From: Flavobacteriales bacterium
Lineage (GTDB): Bacteria; Bacteroidota; Bacteroidia; Flavobacteriales; TMED113
DNA length: 37,574 bases
Assembly: GCA_002698365.1 (NCBI GenBank)
Contig: NZWM01000015.1
Span: 1-37,574 of the forward strand
Reading direction: 5' to 3'
Part shown: positions 34,810-37,574 of the stretch, one piece after another
How the letters are laid out: each line of letters begins with the position of its first letter
Position numbering within the stretch: position 1 is the first letter of the stretch
Notes under the pieces: generated by a model
Told to the model about the DNA's origin: nothing
Database searches by the model: none
What the model saw: only the letters and a program-made list of their open reading frames with translations
Program-made: the position numbers and the translations under genes

Positions 34810-35798
34810 TAATCAACCCATCCATTTGTAGGAAAAAATAAAGGTAAATATGCTTTTCGACTAATTGCTCGTGCTCCAAAAATCCCATATCCCTCTGCTA
34901 TATTGGATTCTATAAATATTGGTTCACTATTAAACAACATATTATTCGAATCTCTTTTTTGCTCTTTCCTTGTTAAATTAAATCGATATAAATTTTCACT
35001 GTATGATTCTATTGCTACATAAAAATGAGACCATACTCCTTGAGGCTTTTCTACTTCTACAAAAAATGTTTTTTCTTCGCCATCAAATAAATCATCACTG
35101 AAATATCCGTTTTTCCCAGTATAATAATTATCAGAGGCTTGGTATCGGTTAATTGGTATTAGAAATGCAGGATCTTGAACCGTATATTTACAGGAGCTGG
35201 TTTGAGGATTTATTCCATCTATTTCCACATAGATTTTTAATCTATAATAATTAGCCTGATTTGGTTGATCTTGTATTGTGATGCTAAATTCACACAAATC
35301 TTCCCAATTAGAAGATGAGCTCAAATTGCCATCTAGACTTCCTGTCATTACTAAGTTTGAGATAATGTACTCAGGTTTGCTTGGGATTGTTTCTTTGGCG
35401 CTAATTGGAGTAAATCCTTCAAGATTTACATCTAATTGATAGGTGTCATTTTGTTTTGGAGTAAAATTAGGATTAGTATAGCAGTAGCAGTTGGAATCAA
35501 ACTCTAATGAATAGGTTTCAATAATATTATTACTTGTGTCATCAATTTTATTTATTGATGCTTCTGCTGTTGAAATGACAGGAATACTATCTGTATAGAT
35601 ATATTCGTTTAGCGATGCTAATCCATCTACTGAATTTGACACTAATAAGAATTGACTTTTATTATCCCAATATTTGTCAGCTATCATATAGCTATTAATT
35701 ACAAGTTTAGATTGAATTGTAGGCAATTCAATATCTAATGCTTTTTCACATGAAATAAAAAATAAACACAGAATATTTAAGAGCAATAATTTTTTCAT
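34806..35798 (-). CDS. DUF4249-family lipoprotein
   Basis: CEKALDIELPTIQSKLVINSYMI...; abuts TonB-dependent receptor. Confidence 0.8.
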   Translation of the reverse strand: MKKLLLLNILCLFFISCEKALDIELPTIQSKLVINSYMIADKYWDNKSQFLLVSNSVDGLASLNEYIYTDSIPVISTAEASINKIDDTSNNIIETYSLEFDSNCYCYTNPNFTPKQNDTYQLDVNLEGFTPISAKETIPSKPEYIISNLVMTGSLDGNLSSSSNWEDLCEFSITIQDQPNQANYYRLKIYVEIDGINPQTSSCKYTVQDPAFLIPINRYQASDNYYTGKNGYFSDDLFDGEEKTFFVEVEKPQGVWSHFYVAIESYSENLYRFNLTRKEQKRDSNNMLFNSEPIFIESNIAEGYGIFGARAISRKAYLPLFFPTNGWVDY

Positions 35799-37574
35799 TT
35801 ATTTAAATTTAAAACTATATCTAATAGAAGGTATAATTGGGAATAAACTAATTTGCATGGGTTGATAAGTCCGATATTCTAAGTTACCATTTTCTTGCCC
35901 ATCTTCTTGAAGATAGATGAAAAAAGGATTTTTCCGATTATATATATTATATATTGACACGCTCCATGTTCTTTCTCCCCATTTTTTTTCTTTAGTAAAA
36001 CTACACCCAATATCTAATCGATGATACGGCGCCATTCTAAAGTCATTTTTTTCTCCATAGTCAAAAAATTGAATAAAATCATTACCTGTAAATAATAGAT
36101 ATTGTGCTATAGGTAGTGTTACGGCGTTTCCAGTTCCATAGACAAATGTTGCGTTTAAATGCACTCCTGTTTTTAGATTATAAGAAGAAACAATAGATAG
36201 ATCATGTCGTCTGTCAAATTTATAAGGGTATTCATTACCTAAATTAATATTTTCAAATTGTCTATCAGTTTTTGATAATGTGTACCCAATCCAACCTGTT
36301 AATTTCCCGCTCCTTTTCTTAACAAACATTTCTACACCCTGTGATGTTCCTGAGCCATTTTCTTCAATTCGATTTTCCCATGAAGAAAAGTTTGTTCCTA
36401 AAATATTTGTTCCCTCTGCAAATGTGATTAAGTTCTCCATTTTTTTATAATATAACTCAATACTTGTTTCATAGCTTTGAGTTTCTAGTTTTTGATTGTC
36501 TGAAAAAAATCGATGGTAACCAAATACAATTTGTTGTGATTTTTGTGGTGGTACTGTTTCAGTTGCTGGAACCCACATGTCATTAGGTAAGCCAAAACTG
36601 GAGTTGGTTAATAGATGTATATTTTGTTGCATTGTAGCATATGAAAATTTTACAGAAGAATTTTCATCAATTAAGTATCTAATTGACACTCTAGGTTCAG
36701 GTGATTGATATAGTGCATTTTTGATATTAAAAAAACCATAATGAAGACCAATATTGGCAGATAATCGGGGACTAACCGTATAGTTGTCTTCTATATATAG
36801 ATAGCCTTCGTCTGGCTTTAATGTTTCTGAAAAAACAATAGTTGTATCCGCTGAAAAATTTTGATAATCAGCAAAAAAATCCATAAATCCAGGAAAAAAA
36901 TTATGTTTTATATATGATCCACCAAATTTAAAATTATGTTTTCCATTTAGCTTATAATCTAAATCTATTTTAATTCCAAAATCCTCTATCCCACTACGAT
37001 ATAAATAATCACTTTTTTCAATTTGAGTGGTTTCTTCTCCGCTGAAATATTGATTTAGAGTTGTATTATTAGTATTAATAATATTATCAAAATTATATCG
37101 CCCATAAATTAATGATGTATTTGCAAATATTTTAGTATTAATTATATGAGTCCATCTAATAGCAGCAGTTATATTTTGCCAAGACAATCCAAACTGTGTT
37201 TGTGCGTTAAATGTTTGGTCAAATAAATTATCGATATTTTGTTGAGTATTATTGTCATTTAGTTCTCCAAAGAAATTATCTTTTCCAGTATAAAAACTAA
37301 AATATATTCTGTCTTTGTTAGAAAATTTGTGATTAATTTTCGCATTAATGTCATAAAAATAATAATTCCCGTTTCCATTAAAATCAATTTTATTTTCCAA
37401 AGCTTTGACAATTGGTTCTTTTAATAAATCTAACCATGTTCTTCTTGCAGAAATTAATATAGAGGTTTTATCTTTTTTTAAAGGTCCTTGTATAGTGATT
37501 TTCCCAGAGATTAAACCCATCCCCCCTTCAGCTTGCCATTCTTTCATGTTTCCGTCTTGCATATCTATTTCTAA
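35799..37574 (-). CDS. TonB-dependent receptor, partial (5' end outside window)
   Basis: GGMGLISGKITIQGPLKKDKTSILISARRTWLDL...; beta-barrel; frame open to window edge. Confidence 0.85.
   Translation of the reverse strand, partial: LEIDMQDGNMKEWQAEGGMGLISGKITIQGPLKKDKTSILISARRTWLDLLKEPIVKALENKIDFNGNGNYYFYDINAKINHKFSNKDRIYFSFYTGKDNFFGELNDNNTQQNIDNLFDQTFNAQTQFGLSWQNITAAIRWTHIINTKIFANTSLIYGRYNFDNIINTNNTTLNQYFSGEETTQIEKSDYLYRSGIEDFGIKIDLDYKLNGKHNFKFGGSYIKHNFFPGFMDFFADYQNFSADTTIVFSETLKPDEGYLYIEDNYTVSPRLSANIGLHYGFFNIKNALYQSPEPRVSIRYLIDENSSVKFSYATMQQNIHLLTNSSFGLPNDMWVPATETVPPQKSQQIVFGYHRFFSDNQKLETQSYETSIELYYKKMENLITFAEGTNILGTNFSSWENRIEENGSGTSQGVEMFVKKRSGKLTGWIGYTLSKTDRQFENINLGNEYPYKFDRRHDLSIVSSYNLKTGVHLNATFVYGTGNAVTLPIAQYLLFTGNDFIQFFDYGEKNDFRMAPYHRLDIGCSFTKEKKWGERTWSVSIYNIYNRKNPFFIYLQEDGQENGNLEYRTYQPMQISLFPIIPSIRYSFKFK

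Noticed and set aside
1-37574. Transposon or IS element
   Set aside because: No transposase, integrase or terminal inverted repeats recognised in any translated ORF.

Overview
AT-rich Bacteroidota (marine Flavobacteriia-like) accessory region. From about 0.4 to 16.7 kb, almost every gene lies on the minus strand. They are short single-gene units separated by ~22 copies of a ~45-60 bp interspersed repeat (plus strand: CTTCAAATATAGTGGTTTTAGTATTGAAAGGGAAGTCTACGAAAGTGGGTGCTTTTTT). Read on the minus strand, the repeat carries a Bacteroidota-type -7 box (TATATTTG) 4-5 nt before the start codon. Its other half resembles a GAAA-loop terminator arm. Several units share near-identical heads (signal peptide or zinc-finger N-termini) or tails (T9SS-like C-terminal domain, coiled-coil/TM tails) joined to unrelated middles. 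I interpret this as a mosaic, integron-like or rAID-like cassette array without recognisable attC sites and with no recombinase in the window. From about 16.7 to 37.5 kb the repeats fade and the region becomes a cluster of secreted/T9SS proteins: a Kunitz-type domain protein, a thyroglobulin type-1 domain protein, PHB depolymerase/feruloyl-esterase-like hydrolases, a 'YASQAD' repeat protein, CotH + DUF2490, SOUL, CDGSH, and DUF4249 + a TonB receptor. A G9 tract at 3666-3674 splits one cassette gene into two ORFs that a +1 change would fuse (phase variation or sequencing error). Four small ORFs missing from the supplied track were found by hand. All family names are from motif recognition only; no searches were run.
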